Of a stretch of 64,000 nucleotides of DNA, positions 10,349-22,083 are shown one piece after another (position 1 is the stretch's first letter; every line of letters begins with the position of its first letter). Made by a program: the position numbers and the translations under genes. Under the pieces are notes generated by a model that was given only the letters and a program-made list of their open reading frames with translations, searched no databases and was not told the origin of the DNA. This DNA comes from Batillaria attramentaria (taxonomy: Eukaryota > Mollusca > Gastropoda > Batillariidae), in contig JACVVK020000347.1 of NCBI GenBank assembly GCA_018292915.2, positions 349,501 to 413,500 of the forward strand, in the 5' to 3' direction.

Positions 10349-10515
10349 CAGTGAGTTAACTGTGAGCGCTTTACGTCTGAAAATAGTCGGGAAACAGTGA
10401 GCGAAAATGTGATTTGAGACTGTCCATAACCCACTCAGTGGTTTACGAGTACATAAAACACACTCCAGTTACGTCATCAGTCAGACAGTGCGTCATTTCA
10501 AACATTTGGAACTCA

Positions 10516-11120
10516 ACACAGCAAATAAAAGCGACACAAAAGGGACAGAAACCACTTAACTTTGACAAAGGACGGCACAGGTCGACGTTTCGGCTTACGC
10601 CTTCTTCAGGACATAAACAAATGGGACATAACTTCAACAAACAAGCAAAAGGTAACTCTGCGGACGTACTGACATACACGGCGCGGGGAAAAAAAAAAAA
10701 AAAAAGGGGGGGGGGGGAGAAAAGGACCAGAAAAAATAGCAAAATTATCACAACACCCATCCTTAGGTGACAGAAGACCATGGACTGTGTGTGAAAAAAA
10801 AAAAAAAATGTTGGGCAGAAAAGAACAAAAAAATAGTGAAAATTAGCAATCACAACACCCATCCTTTGGTGACACAGGACCATGGATTGTGTGTGAAAAA
10901 AGTTCAGAGGGTTATGTTACGGCTTTTCGTTCAAACCACCCGGGGCCTGACTTTCCCAGGCGCTGAATAATGTGCGACTCCATGTCGCGTCTGTCTGTGG
11001 CGTCACCGTGCATAAGCCACAGGCCAGTTACTGTCATATTTAAGATGGAGTGGCCTGCAGAATTGAAATGCACGGCAACGGGTTTTATTCTGTTGTGTCT
11101 AACACAACACAGACCTATGT
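10516..11120 (-). mobile_element. 5'-truncated Penelope-like element
   Basis: Flanked by GGAACTCA duplications (10508-10515, 11121-11128); duplicate A has the empty site. On the minus strand, 11136-10912 encodes the end of a Penelope-type endonuclease: KPVAVHFNSAGHS, then MTVTGL, then ESHIIQRLGKSGPG. The GIY-YIG motif itself is missing through truncation. The opposite end contains CGACGTTTCGGC...CTTCTTCAGG, often seen at Penelope-like element ends, and an internal 100-bp duplication. Confidence 0.8.
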
Positions 11121-11599
11121 GGAACTCATACGTCACGGCCGCGGTGCATAGGTATTTTGCTCATTTTTGGGGGTGAAATTTTATTTTGCTCGGATCACGT
11201 AAAAAATGATCGCACAAAAAATTCTGTGCGAAGTATTTGCCAGTGCACAGTTGAATGTCAGTACATGAGCACATGCTTTGAATGATATTCTTCTTAACAT
11301 CAACCACTGTCAACTGCCCTCCGCATCATTTCCTCACAAGTCAGTGCGCAGAATTGTGATGGGGTACAAAAGTCACTTTTACCAGAAAAATAAAATGTAG
11401 CAGAAAATGTGTGCGACTGGAGCAGTATAGAGGTTAGAGTCTGAATGCTCGTGATATAAACAGCTTATGTCAAGAGTAACGGATTTTAGCACGACATCAT
11501 AATTACGATATGCTCACCATGACGACGCTCGACTGACGTCATGTTAAATGGGACGCGAAGTGATTATACGTATTACGTATTCCAGTTGCGGTAATTCGA

Positions 11600-11616
11600 A
11601 ATGACGTGTCAAGTGA
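11600..11616 (+). promoter_or_regulatory. Conserved upstream element of gene 2
   Basis: Same 17-base AATGACGTGTCAAGTGA as at 1562 and 22084, 222 bp before the ATG. Within A and B the whole promoter is conserved, so the informative comparison is with gene 3. Confidence 0.45.
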
Positions 11617-11821
11617 TACACCGCGAGACTCCCATAGCGGAAGTAGAAGAAGAGACGACTAAAAAACCTTGGAAGGTTGCTGTGTAGCGATTAACGAACT
11701 ACAGAAATACTAGTCAGTATCATGTGTGGACAAGGACATGTCTTGGGGGCAAATGAACGTGTCATGGTTCTTGGTCTTCACTAACAATCCCGGCCACGGA
11801 TGAAGGAGAAACGTGTGAACA

Positions 11822-11876
11822 ATGCCACGTCCGTTGCTTGTGCTGAATCTTGCATTTCTGGCTTACGTTTGGTCAG
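11822..11876 (+). CDS. Gene 2 exon 1: signal peptide
   Basis: MPRPLLVLNLAFLAYVWS, differing from gene 1 by one Val to Ala change, followed by a GTAGGT donor. The same phase-1 end is used. Confidence 0.8.
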
Positions 11877-13560
11877 GTAGGTTGACATGATATAGCGGTG
11901 GGTAGGGTGGGTATTTGGGAGTTTAACGCCCTTCAGTTTCCACCGCGTATGGGGGATATCAAAGACGGGGCAACGAGAAAAAGGACAGCACAAACATATG
12001 ACCACAGCCGGGATTCAAACAGTTCCATAGGGCCTCGCTTCGTTGGGAACCTGTTTCCATAGTCTTAAAAGCTGCCGCAAAACTAATGACGTCACCAGTG
12101 CTATTTCAAACAATAAGCGTTGTTAGTGTAATTGCAGGTAGGAGGGCGACACCATATTTACAAGACATGTATTTCCCTAATCAGTTTTTCGCACAATAGG
12201 GGGGGGGGGGGGGGGGGTCGGGGGTTTTAACGTCCTTTTCCATCACATACGGATGATATCAAACGGCGGGCAACGATGAAAAAGCCAGCACAAATATTTG
12301 GCCCCAGCCGGGATACAAACTCGCGCCGACCCCAGCATCAGAAGTCCAACGCTCTACCATTCGGCCACCCCGGCTCCCCTTTCGCACATGGCTTTCTCAG
12401 GGGCAAGCAAACGTAAACAGTAATCAACCAGACAACAGCTCTACTTACCTGCAACAAAGTAAGATAAGATAATTCTCCACATCCACGAAAACTCTTGTAA
12501 AAGGGAAGTAACTGTAAATAATAATAATAATAATAATAATAATGCTCTTATATAGCGCTAGTAGTCTGCTCAAAGAGCACTCAGTGCGCTACACACACAC
12601 ATTCTCACGCATACATGAAACACTAAATACGTGCGGGGGGGGGGGGGGGGGGAGATGATACTACAGATCAACTGTAAACTGTTATCTAAACAGTGCAATA
12701 TGCCCGTATTCTGTCAGTAGAAGTTTTTGTTTCTTTTTCAGTATTTTCTGCATGTACCATGGTAGTTCAGCTAAACCATGGTGTGTGCCGCAAGGCTTAT
12801 ATGGTTGTAAGTAGCAAACTAGCGTTGCTGATTTTTTTTTTTTTTTTTGTAGTTATCACTGCTGGGACTGATGTGACGTTGACGTGTGGAGACAAATGGT
12901 ACAGTGGCGCACAGGTGACCTTGACCTGTACCGTGGCAAAGAAGAGCTACATTACAAACAACTGCACACGCGGATCCCGTGTTTCCAGTGCTCAGTTTCG
13001 GAAAGGGACAGGGGTCCAACTATCCATACAGTGCAGTGTCTCCGACCCGACCAACTGTTCGTCCCGCCAGGGGTCGTGTTGGTGTGCAAAAGAGGATGAC
13101 GAATTTTACACGCTTGAGTACACATTCACTGTGGAGCGCAGCCACAACGGATCATCATGGGACTGTAATGTTCTTTGTTTTCATGGCGCTGACTCAGCTC
13201 TCGAGTACAGCGGTATCAATTGCGACCAGAAATTCGTTGAAGGTCTCTCTCTCTCTCTCTCTCTCTCTATCTCCCCCCCCCTCCCCCCCCCTCCACCCAA
13301 GACTCAACGTTTACTTACCACGTCCAAGACTAGATAATTATAGATCTACAAAACAAGCCTATCATTTTCAGGTCCCTCCCTTTGGAATACCCTTCCATCG
13401 GCCATCAGATCAACTCCATCGCTTGCTTCCTTTAAGGACAGTCTCTTCCAGTTTTTATTTGATTTACGTTAAAGCTTATACATCCATCGAATACACCCCT
13501 CATATGAGCAGCATAGGCTCAAATAGATTGCCGTGTGTGTGTGTGTGTGTTTGTGTGTGT

Positions 13561-13593
<33 letters not shown>

Positions 13594-13764
13594 AAATGTG
13601 TAACTTTGACTTTATATTTTTTTTCCTTTTTCCCCCTATATTCCCGTAGCTTATAGATTTTTTTCCTTTGCTCGTATTCTCGTAGTTTAGTAATGGTAAG
13701 TTCGAACATGGTATTTCTGCCAAAACTTTTGCCTTTGGAGAATAAAGAGTATTGCCATTGTCAT

Positions 13765-13803
<39 letters not shown>

Positions 13804-16800
13804 GCTCATAACATAGCATGTGATATTTTTTCTTCACTTACTTGCGAGCAGTCGTCGTCAGAACTGTTCAGTGCAAGTAGTCGCACGGAATAATGCTCAG
13901 TCTTCTCCGCCTTAACCCCCCCCCCCCCCCCCTCTTCCCCGATCCCGACCCTCGTGGTCATTGTCTGGTTGTAGTTTGACTGTCTGGTTGTAGTTTGACT
14001 GCTGACTGTTTTCTGTTGGTGCTGTTACAGATGACCCGTGTCAGTCCGCCCCGTGTGGGAAAATGACGTGCACACCAGATGCTAACCACACTGTTGGCTA
14101 CACCTGTTCCGGCCAGAAGGTAGTATGGTAAGACAGCAGGTAAGACGGCGGTGTATGGTGTCCTAGACTGTAGGTAAAACGGTAGTGTGGTGTTCTAGAC
14201 TGTAGATAAGACAAGATTATATAGTGTCGAAAAGTAGGTAAGAAGGTAGTATGGTAAGACAGCAGGTAAGACGGCGGTGTATGGTGTCCTAGACTGTAGG
14301 TAAAACGGTAGTATGGTGTCCTAGACGGTAGATAAGACAGGGTTATTATGGTGTCGAAAAGTAGGTAAGTTTGCAGTATGGTAAGGCAGTAGGTAAGACG
14401 GCGGTGTATGGTGTCTTAGACTGTAGGTAAAACGGTAGTATGGTGTCCTAGACTGTAGATAAGACAGGATTGTATGGTATCGAAAAGTAGGTAAGAAGGT
14501 AGTATGGTAAGGCAGTAGGTGAGACGGCAGTGTATGGTGTCCTAGACTGTAGGTAAAACGGTAGTATTGTGTCCTAGACGGTAGATAAGACAGGATTATT
14601 ATGGTGTCGAAAAGTAGGTAAGAAGGTAGTATGGTAAGGCAGTAGGTGAGACGGCAGTGTATGGTGTCCTAGACTGTAGGTTGAGACGGTAGGTATGGTG
14701 TCCTAGACTGTAGATAAGACAGGATTATATGGTGTCGAAAAGTAGGTAAGAAGGTAGTATGGTAAGGCAGTAGGTAAGACGGTAGTATGGTGTCCTAGAC
14801 TGTAGGTGAGACGGTAGTATGGTGTTCTAGACTGTAGATAAGACAGGATTATATGGAGTCGAAAAGTAGATTTGTTATACTCTGTAAGTATTGTGTCCTA
14901 GACTTTCGGTAAGACGATTGTACATGGTGTCCTAGACTGTAGATAAGACAGCATTATATGGTGTTCTGGACTGTAGGAGAGATAGGTGCGTATGCTGTCC
15001 TAGACTGTAGGCGGTAAGACGTCGGGTATGGTGTCTTAAACTGTAGAAAAGACTGCAGTGCTTGATGTCCTAGACTGTGGGTAAGACGATGGTGTATGGT
15101 GTACTGGGCTGCAGAAAAGCCTGTATTGTGTGGTGTCGTAACTAAATGTATCCTGTCTTGTACACTGTATCGCTGACGTCAGTGTATGTGTACCTCGACA
15201 TTTCGTAAGACGGCAGTGTTTGATGTCTGTATGTAACACACACGGTACTGTGTGACCTCGGAGGCTGCAGGTAAAGCAGCATCGTTTGACTGCACTTTGA
15301 CCGCTGCCTGTTTTCCAATGGTAATGATACAGTTGATTCTTGTGAGTCCGCCCCGTGTGGTAAACTGACGTGCACGCCGAATGCTACCGAGGCTCTTGGC
15401 TACACCTGCTCCCGACCAGGTAAGACGGCAGTGTATGGTGTCCTAGACTGTAGGGAGGACGGCAGTGTATGGTGTCCTAGACTGTAGGGAGGACGGCAGT
15501 GTATGGTGTCCTAGACTGTAGGGAGGACTGCAGTGTATGGTGTCCTAGACTGTAGGGAGGACTGCAGTGTATGGTGTCCTAGACTGTAGGGAGGACTGCA
15601 GTGTATGGTGTCCTAGACTGTAGGGAGGACTGCAGTGTATGGTGTCCTAGACTGTAGGGAGGTACTGCAGTGTATGGTGTCCTAGACTGTAGGGAGGACT
15701 GCAGTGTATGGTGTCCTAGACTGTAGGGAGGGACTGCAGTGTATGGTGTCCTAGACTGTAGGGAGGACTGCAGTGTATGGTGTCCTAGACTGTAGGGAGG
15801 ACTGCAGTGTATGGTGTCCTAGACTGTAGGGAGGACTGCAGTGTATGGTGTCCTAGACTGTAGGGAGGACTGCAGTGTATATTGTCCCAGACTGTAAGGA
15901 AGACTGCAGTGTATGGTGTCCTAGACTGTAGGGAGGACTGCAGTGTATGGTGTCATAGACTGTAGGAAAGACTGCAGTGTATGGTGTCATAGACTGTAGG
16001 AAAGACTGCAGTGTATGGTGTCATAGACTGTAGGAAAGACTGCAATATATGGTGTCATAGGCTGTAGGGAAGACTGCAGGGCATGGTTCAACAGACTTTA
16101 GGGAAGACTGCAGTGTATGATGTCATAGACTAAGTGTATGGTGTTCCAGGTAAAGACGGCAGTGTATGTTGCCTAGACTAAAGTAAGACGGGATTGTTTG
16201 ATGTCCTTAACTGTAAGTAAAACGGCAGTGAATGTTGTCCCAGACTGTGAGTAAGACGACAGTGAATGGTGTCCTAGACTGTAAGTAAGCCGGCAGTGAA
16301 TGTTGTCCTAGACTGTAGGTAAGACGACAGTGAATGGTGTCCTAGACTGTAAGTAACACGGTAGTGTGTGGTGTCCTAGACTGTAGATAAGACGGCAGTG
16401 AATTGTTTCCTAGACTGTAAGACGGTATTGTGTGGTGTCCTAGACTGTAAGTAAGACGGCAGAGAATTGTGTCCTAGATTGTAAGTAAGACGGTATTGTG
16501 TGGTGTCCTAGACTGTAAGTAAGACGGCAGAGAATTGTGTCCTAGAATGTAAGTAACACGGTATTGTGTGGTGTCCTAGACTGTAAGACAGACGGCAGAG
16601 AATTGTGTCCGAGAATGTAAGTAACACGGTATTGTGTGGTGTCCTAGACTGTAAGACAGACGGCAGAGAATTGTGTCCTAGATTGTAAGTAAGACGGTAT
16701 TGCGTGGTGTCCTAGACTGTAAGTAAGACGGCAGAGAATTGTGTGCTAGATTGTAAGTAAGACGGTATTGTGTGGTGTCCTAGACTGTAAGTAAGACGGC

Positions 16801-17002
16801 AGTGAATGGTGTACTGGACTGTAGGCAAGACGGCTGTAAATGGTGTCCTAGACTGAATGAATTAAATGAGTGCTAATTTTGTTTCTCTTTTTCTTCAGCC
16901 CCGTCTTCACGAGGCGTCTCGTTCCATGATGGGGTTATCTCCCGTGTGTTGATGGTCATCATGGCGGCCTTTTCCTACGCCAGATGGAGTAACATCTACT
17001 GA
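11822..17002 (+). CDS. Ig-cassette gene 2: Ig-like / four-Cys protein with hydrophobic tail
   Basis: Exons 11822-11876, 12853-13242, 15333-15419 and 16899-17002 join in phase 1 to 211 residues with the same layout as gene 1. A further four-Cys exon at 14031-14119 has lost a base and its donor and cannot be included without a frameshift, so it is probably skipped. The Ig exon is two codons shorter than in gene 1, in the loop before IQCSV. The last exon is nearly identical to gene 1 (APSSRGVSFHDG, then VISRVLMVIMAAF). The 3' UTR was hit by a 1.3-kb retroelement. Confidence 0.7.
11896..12016 (-). mobile_element. SINE fragment in gene 2 intron 1
   Basis: Counterpart of 1866-1996. It contains TTTAACGCCC, GACGGGGCAACGAGAAAAAG and a degraded B box, and predates the duplication. 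Confidence 0.7.
12196..12379 (-). mobile_element. tRNA-derived SINE, minus strand
   Basis: Full-length copy flanked by TTTCGCACA target duplications (12187-12195, 12380-12388). The G-run at its left is the complement of the C-rich SINE tail. Confidence 0.9.
12518..12655. repeat. (ATA)n-tailed interspersed repeat fragment
   Basis: An AAT/ATA run followed by GCTCTTATATAGCGCTAGTA, AAGAGCACTCAGTGCGCTAC and CA repeats, then a G-run. This resembles common 3'-end repeats of lophotrochozoan genomes. The family is not identified. Confidence 0.5.
12853..13242 (+). CDS. Gene 2 exon 2: Ig-like domain
   Basis: 390 nt, phase 1. Only one 43-bp unit precedes the poly-T/GTAG acceptor. The donor is again GAAG|GTCTCTCT. 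The framework is identical in pattern to gene 1. The variable stretch reads RKGTGVQLSIQCSV and the post-F-strand loop HGADSALEYSGIN. Confidence 0.8.
13297..13775 (+). mobile_element. LINE 3' end in gene 2 intron 2
   Basis: Uninterrupted counterpart of 3889-5912. The reading frame of the reverse-transcriptase end is damaged here (SGPS becomes frame-shifted). It ends GAATAAAGAGTATTGCCATTGTC followed by (CT)n. Confidence 0.7.
14031..14119 (+). pseudogene. Gene 2 broken four-Cys exon
   Basis: The acceptor CTGTTACAG is intact and the product starts DDPCQSAPCGKMTC. Near the end one base is lost relative to paralogues (TCCGGCCAG instead of TCCCGGCCAG) and the expected GT is replaced by AAGGT. Using AAG|GTAGTA gives 89 nt and a frameshift. 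The exon 15333-15419 supplies an intact replacement. Confidence 0.65.
14120..15300 (+). repeat. Minisatellite after the broken four-Cys exon
   Basis: Compound units mixing 'ggtgtcctagactgtaggtaa' with a second type 'gtgtcgaaaagtaggtaagaaggtagtatgg'. The latter is not seen in gene 1 and appears to have arisen from the altered donor region of this exon. Confidence 0.85.
15333..15419 (+). CDS. Gene 2 exon 3: four-cysteine module
   Basis: 87 nt, phase 1. The acceptor is AATGATACAG and the donor GTAAGACG. The product is VDSCESAPCGKLTC.. to ..LGYTCSRPG. The second half is identical to gene 1 exon 3, suggesting conversion or duplication between them. Confidence 0.7.
15420..16855 (+). repeat. About 34-bp minisatellite starting at the donor of gene 2 exon 3
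   Basis: As at 6285, it begins at the splice donor (GTAAGACGGCAGTGTATGG) and ends shortly before the last acceptor. The first dozen units (AGACTGTAGGGAGGACTGCA) are nearly identical, indicating recent expansion, and later units are more diverged. Confidence 0.9.
16899..17002 (+). CDS. Gene 2 exon 4: hydrophobic C-terminal tail
   Basis: Starts after TTTTTCTTCAG. Tail APSSRGVSFHDG, then VISRVLMVIMAAFSYARW, then SNIY and TGA. Same role as in gene 1. Confidence 0.75.
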
Positions 17003-17021
17003 CCCCCCCCCCCCCACCCCG

Positions 17022-17052
<31 letters not shown>

Positions 17053-17060
17053 TCACACAC

Positions 17061-17096
<36 letters not shown>

Positions 17097-17143
17097 ACCC
17101 CCCCCCCCCCCCCCCCCCCCCGCGTATTCACAGCTTCGCAGGG

Positions 17144-17569
17144 GTGAATTCGACCGCTCCGACTTTAGTTGTCAAAGTCTGGACCATGCCAGTCACCGGG
17201 CTTCCTACTGCTGTAGAGGCCAGTTTACAGGCCCTACTTCTCGAAAGTTCCATTACCTCCTGGAAAATCACCGGAGAAGGTGGGAATACGGTCGTTGTCC
17301 TTCGGCTGGCAGCAACTCACCTGTCTACAAATGGCGGCCATCCTCAACAACCGGTCACACACTGCTACCGAAGGAAACCACCAAGCCAGGTCAGCAGAGA
17401 CAGGAAGCGAGCAGAAGAAAGGAGACAGGCAGTAGCACGGCAGACAGACGAGGCAAGTGACAATATGAACATTGATATTGAGCAACAGTTTGCCTTGTTT
17501 ACTGCAACACCCCCTTTGCAAGCACAGGGACACACCCGCCGAGATACACACGCCGCAACACACCCGTGA
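17144..17569 (+). pseudogene. Retroelement open frame, basic region (unidentified)
   Basis: 141 codons. It has an N-terminal part with SSITSWKITGEGGNTVVVLRL and a basic stretch YRRKPPSQVSRDRKRAEERR, reminiscent of N-terminal ORFs of invertebrate mobile elements. It stops before the second frame, which is in another phase, so it is probably a damaged ORF. Function is not assignable from sequence alone. Confidence 0.4.
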
Positions 17570-17670
17570 CGTAGCTGACACGCCTGTATCTGCACGTGCT
17601 GGACAACATGAACTGGGTGTTGACAGTGTAGGAACGTGTGTGTCAAGGGACATAACAATGGCAGGTTTGG

Positions 17671-18147
17671 GTGTTTCGCCCTGATGTACACGAAGTACAA
17701 GATGAATCAGAAGACAGTGTGATGGATACTACTCAAGTGACAGAAGAAGAAGTGGTAAAGTTTGGACATGACCCAGAGAAGATCAGACAGTGTGTCAGTG
17801 TGGCCACGGATACATCCATACAAAGATGCATTAGAGACACCAGCAGAAACAACAGGTTTGAAACAGTCGTCCGGCAAAGTGATCGTCGACACGGGACAGA
17901 TTTACTGTGTTCAACCGACGACATGGTGTTTTTACTTGACAGTAAGGCGAGTAAAGATCAGCCTGTGGTCCGGCACTGGTTCCTGAAACACCTGGAGCAC
18001 AAGCAGCTGAGTCTGCGGGATCGTACCTTTCTCACTTCCATCAGCGTACGACAACCAGTGAAACAACAGGACTATGACGTGTTGCTGAGACGAGGAAACG
18101 AGGAGAGGCGAGCCATCGTGAATCTGATTAGACAGTACTTGGGCTGA
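17671..18147 (+). pseudogene. Retroelement open frame, second part (unidentified)
   Basis: About 158 codons with no ATG at its start and out of phase with the preceding frame. It has a composition unlike chance ORFs (acidic start, then HWFLKHLEHKQLSLRDRTFL and a charged end RRAIVNLIRQYLG). Likely the C-terminal part of the same element protein after a frameshift. Confidence 0.4.
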
Positions 18148-18348
18148 TGATCGTGCGGCCGTTAGTCTTATGAATGAAAAACTGTAATTCCCAAGGACAT
18201 TACTTATACTGATTGTCGGATATCCGCGTCGGGCTGAAGCTGGATTCCAGCTTTTCTGTATTTTATGTCGCGTGTTGTTCTATACAGTGTTTGTTCGCTT
18301 TATGGGCTGATGCCTGAAAAGCAATAAATGTCTGAGTCTGAGTCTGAG

Positions 18349-18354
<6 letters not shown>

Positions 18355-18432
<78 letters not shown>
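18355..18432 (+). repeat. (AC)n microsatellite
   Basis: About 38 CA units joining the retroelement tail to the duplicated 3' flank. Confidence 0.95.
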
Positions 18433-18527
18433 GCCCACTTACCTAAGGATATTTAAGTCTGTCCACACTGACAGATTGGTGCAGTATGTCTATTCATGTT
18501 TGCTGGTGTTAGAATTTATATTTGATG

Positions 18528-18533
18528 AATAAA
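18528..18533 (+). terminator. Gene 2 polyadenylation signal
   Basis: AATAAA within a 3' flank shared with gene 1 (8304). A second AATAAA at 18323 belongs to the inserted retroelement and lies upstream, so transcripts may end earlier. Confidence 0.5.
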
Positions 18534-19196
18534 GACAAAACGTCAATAGCTATGTGGAGTTTATGGTATCTCTGGCACGTCTCTGGTATCACACTGCACG
18601 CTCAAGCTTGGCACATATGAGCTTCTCTCGTGCACACTCACACACAAACATCTCACAGCCTTTATATACAATTTCATAGCGTTCTGGCATATTCGAGATT
18701 GACTTATCGTGAAGGAACCAGTCAAAATTCAGAAGGTAAATCACCTAATTACTATTTTAAAACTGAGAAGAATCCAGAATTATCTTACACCCGCCCGTCG
18801 AATCTGTAACTCCTTCTAATCGTAAACAACCCCTAACAATGCGATTTGCACGAGATTTCCGATTCAAACCTTGACCCTATAGGCTAGGAAACATGCGGAA
18901 CAACGTAGAACAAATTTGATCCTAACTTTTTATTACAGAAATCAGTAGAACACAGGCCCCTAATGCTGTGGTGGTCTCCGTGAATTTTTTCTCCGTCCGC
19001 GTCACCGATAGAAACGATCGTTTATCTTGCCTTTTTCACTATAAATGGGCTTTTGAGGGTGTGCACAAAGTATGCGAGTTTGCAGGTACAGAGATGCGCA
19101 GAACTCCGCTCTAAATACGCTATGCGTACTGTTAGACAAAACATGCATTGTTGACATAATGAAATTTTATCCCCGTCAGAATGATGCTTCCTTGAT

Positions 19197-20089
19197 AACT
19201 GCGGCCATTAGTTAGGTCGTTGATTCAAAGGACCCTGTAAAGCGGCAGTATTTGATACTTGTGCACTTATCAGGTCACTGCAGGTGACATGCCTCGCGGA
19301 AAACATTTACGAACATTGAACAGTTCAGTCAGAAAACGCTTCTTTGGTGTTGTGAACTTTCCTTGCCACCGCATGTGCAGGTAAGTATGAAATATGAGGG
19401 GGCTCTTTTTGGGTGCGTTGTGAGTAGTGAACGTTTTTTTTTTGTTTTTGTTTTTTCTACAAGAATAGTGCACGCGCAAAAATAGTGTCTTGGTGGTGTC
19501 ATATGAAAAGTTCAGTGAAATCGCTTTGGTGTATTGGTCACATACAGCCATCGACAGTGTAATCTGTTTGATAATGGCGGGATACGCGTAATAATGGGAG
19601 TAGGGACACTTGATTGGTTGCTGTGATTAGATGTGTTTTCGAAAACGAATATGATATGATGCGAATATTTGGGCACCTGCTCAAGTTCCATAATTATCTC
19701 GGGAACTTGCATAAAAGAGTCATTGCTTATAGACGGCCGTTAATTGAGGCTACCAGTTCCCTATATGAGTTGAAAGCGGTGTTTACTAAAGACTGCCATA
19801 TTTGATACTCTTGATTCAGTTTCTTTTTATACATTTGTCGTGGTAGACACTGACTAGTCTTCTGAAGAAAGATCTCCGAATCCAAACACGCACATCTTCT
19901 TTACAACAGTCATCAATTTTCCCCATTTTTTCTCTTGCTCCCTTACATGCTGCGTGTGGGGAGGGGGGAGGGGGGTAGGTTTATATTTTACTGCTAATAG
20001 CTGCCACTATTAACTTGTCTTTGCCCCACATATCGTAAGAAGTAGAGTGATCCCAGAGGAAGAACAAGATGGCCACTGACCAGCCCAAT
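19197..20089. other. Gene-free linker
   Basis: No convincing exon. It contains a T-run with TTTGTTTTTG and a G-rich patch (about 19957-19976). Open frames of 60-93 codons have no supporting features. Confidence 0.45.
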
Positions 20090-20154
20090 ATGTTGTTTCC
20101 ATTTAATCACCTGCTGTCGTCACGGTCGTTCTTTTGTAATGCCATGTATTCGGG

Positions 20155-20268
<114 letters not shown>

Positions 20269-21045
20269 GAAACAACTGACCGGACTTGTCAGACCAATCT
20301 TGGTTTTGGAAGAGAGACGTCAAGTTGTTTTCTTTGAAATCTATGACGTTTTCCTCATTGGGATGACGCATAATACATTTGACGTAATAACTTTGACTCG
20401 GATACAATTCTTGCAATGAAAGCAGCCCCATGAAAATTGAAGTGTTGCCGCTGCTGCGCAGTGTAAAGATCGAATTTATACGGCTCAATGTGTTTAACAG
20501 ACAAGTCTGCGCGGCGAACGTTTTTTCACTATGTGTTATGTCTGCTGCGCGCGCGCGCACACAGACACACACAGACATACGCGCGCACGCACGCACGCAC
20601 GCACGCAGACTTGCGCGAGCCGCGTTTGTGCATGTGCTCCATTGAGACCTACGTGGTGTTCTGTCACTCTACTATGCTATTGAGTGAGAGTCAGTGGGAA
20701 AAACAAAGCTCACTACATCAATGAAACTCCCGCTTTCCCCGTCTACAAATAGAGAACTTGCGAAAAGTGACGACACACCACCACGTCAATCAAACATGAC
20801 GTCGGCAAACTGACGCTGATACAACTTTGCGTCAGTGCGCGTATGCCTTTTCTGCGATGTTTGTGAGGCGTGTGGCTTGTGTAAAGGAAATGTGCTTCGA
20901 GTACAAATTTTCGAGTCAACTGACGACAACGGCTGCAGTGAATTTTTCTAATTTTTTTGTATATTTTTTATGGCACCCCAGGCTCATTATCTATGTATAG
21001 TAGGAGCGATTTTGAGATCTAAAGTGTGTTCACCAGCACTTTCAT

Positions 21046-21640
21046 CAGGTACGGCTTACGCCAAAAGTATAAAAGCGACAACCTCCAAAATTCACTCAGT
21101 TGAGAGTCCGTATTCATGCGATCTATGTCCCAAAAATGGAGTGGTTTAGGTAAATATTACGCCTTTAAACGCCAGAAAGCCATTTGTTTTAAAAGGGCGA
21201 TAACTCGCAAATCATGTGTGCAATCGTACCTGGATCGGGCCTTCTATTTAACAATCTTGATTCATTTAGAAACCCCAAATTTGAAATCGATCGGTTCAGT
21301 ATTTTCGGAGAAATAGGCATCTGAACCGGGTTCACATGCAATGTCAACTCAGGCTCGGTTTACATGAAAACTATAAGAGCGACCATTTTCTAGTAGTAAA
21401 TCTGTTCAGAGTCCGTATTCAAGCTATCTACTGCCAAAAAATTGAGTGATTTAAATAAATATTACGCCTGTAAACGAAAGACAACCAACTTGTCTCAAAA
21501 GGGCGATAACTCCCAAATCACTTAAGCAATCATCACACGCTTGAATCGTCTAATGTAACATTTTGATAAATTTGGATATCCCAAATTTGAAGCCATTCGG
21601 TTAAGTATCTTCGAAGAAACGGGCCCGGACACAATTCACA
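21046..21640 (+). repeat. Diverged tandem pair of about 290 bp
   Basis: Copies at about 21046-21330 and 21346-21640 share AGAGTCCGTATTCA.GC.ATCTA, AAATATTACGCCT.TAAACG and AAAAGGGCGATAACTC.CAAATCA. They are non-coding and look like an old tandem duplication inside an interspersed repeat. Confidence 0.7.
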
Positions 21641-22083
21641 CACACACACACACACATCCATACAGACGGCACTCAGTGAGGAGATGAAGCGCGTTCGGAA
21701 CAGCATACATGCCAGCATCGATGACGCAGGTTTTCTTACGTCATTGTCAGAGTTACACTTGCATAATCGTCTCTGCGGGAGATCGGCAGTGACGTGCGTT
21801 TGTACCACAGATGCTTGCCTATGAACGTGGAAATTTTAGCCCGTCCTATTATGTTGTTTCCATTACTATGGAAACAACATAAAAACGTGCATCCAATATC
21901 AAAGTGTGTAGCTGGTGATTATGGTATTTGAGCTGATAGTATGGACGTGCCCTTCCAGCAGTGTTCGAATCAGACAAGCAGCCGGAGTCTAGTAACGGTT
22001 TGCTAAAATTACAGTCATCTCAATTTCCTGATCAATCTTGACTTTCTTTCCCATAACTGATAATCAAACCATACGTCATTCCT

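Larger units (their letters stand above)
17062..18354 (+). mobile_element. Retroelement remnant inserted in the gene 2 3' UTR
   Basis: Duplicate A has CT/CA repeats running directly into AAGCCCACTTACCTAAGG. Here about 1.3 kb is inserted within those repeats. It begins with long C-runs, contains two open frames (17144-17569, 17671-18147), has AATAAA at 18323 and ends in a TCTGAG/GAGTCT simple repeat, as retroelement 3' tails do. The family is unknown. Confidence 0.6.
10132..19196 (+). repeat. Segmental duplicate B (carries Ig-cassette gene 2)
   Basis: Partner of 913-8967. Its private insertions are recognisable because copy A keeps the empty sites: a SINE (10178), a Penelope-like fragment (10516) and a retroelement in the 3' UTR (about 17062-18354). 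A SINE in intron 1 (12196) has its own TSD. Its four-Cys exon region is also duplicated (14031 and 15333). Confidence 0.85.
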
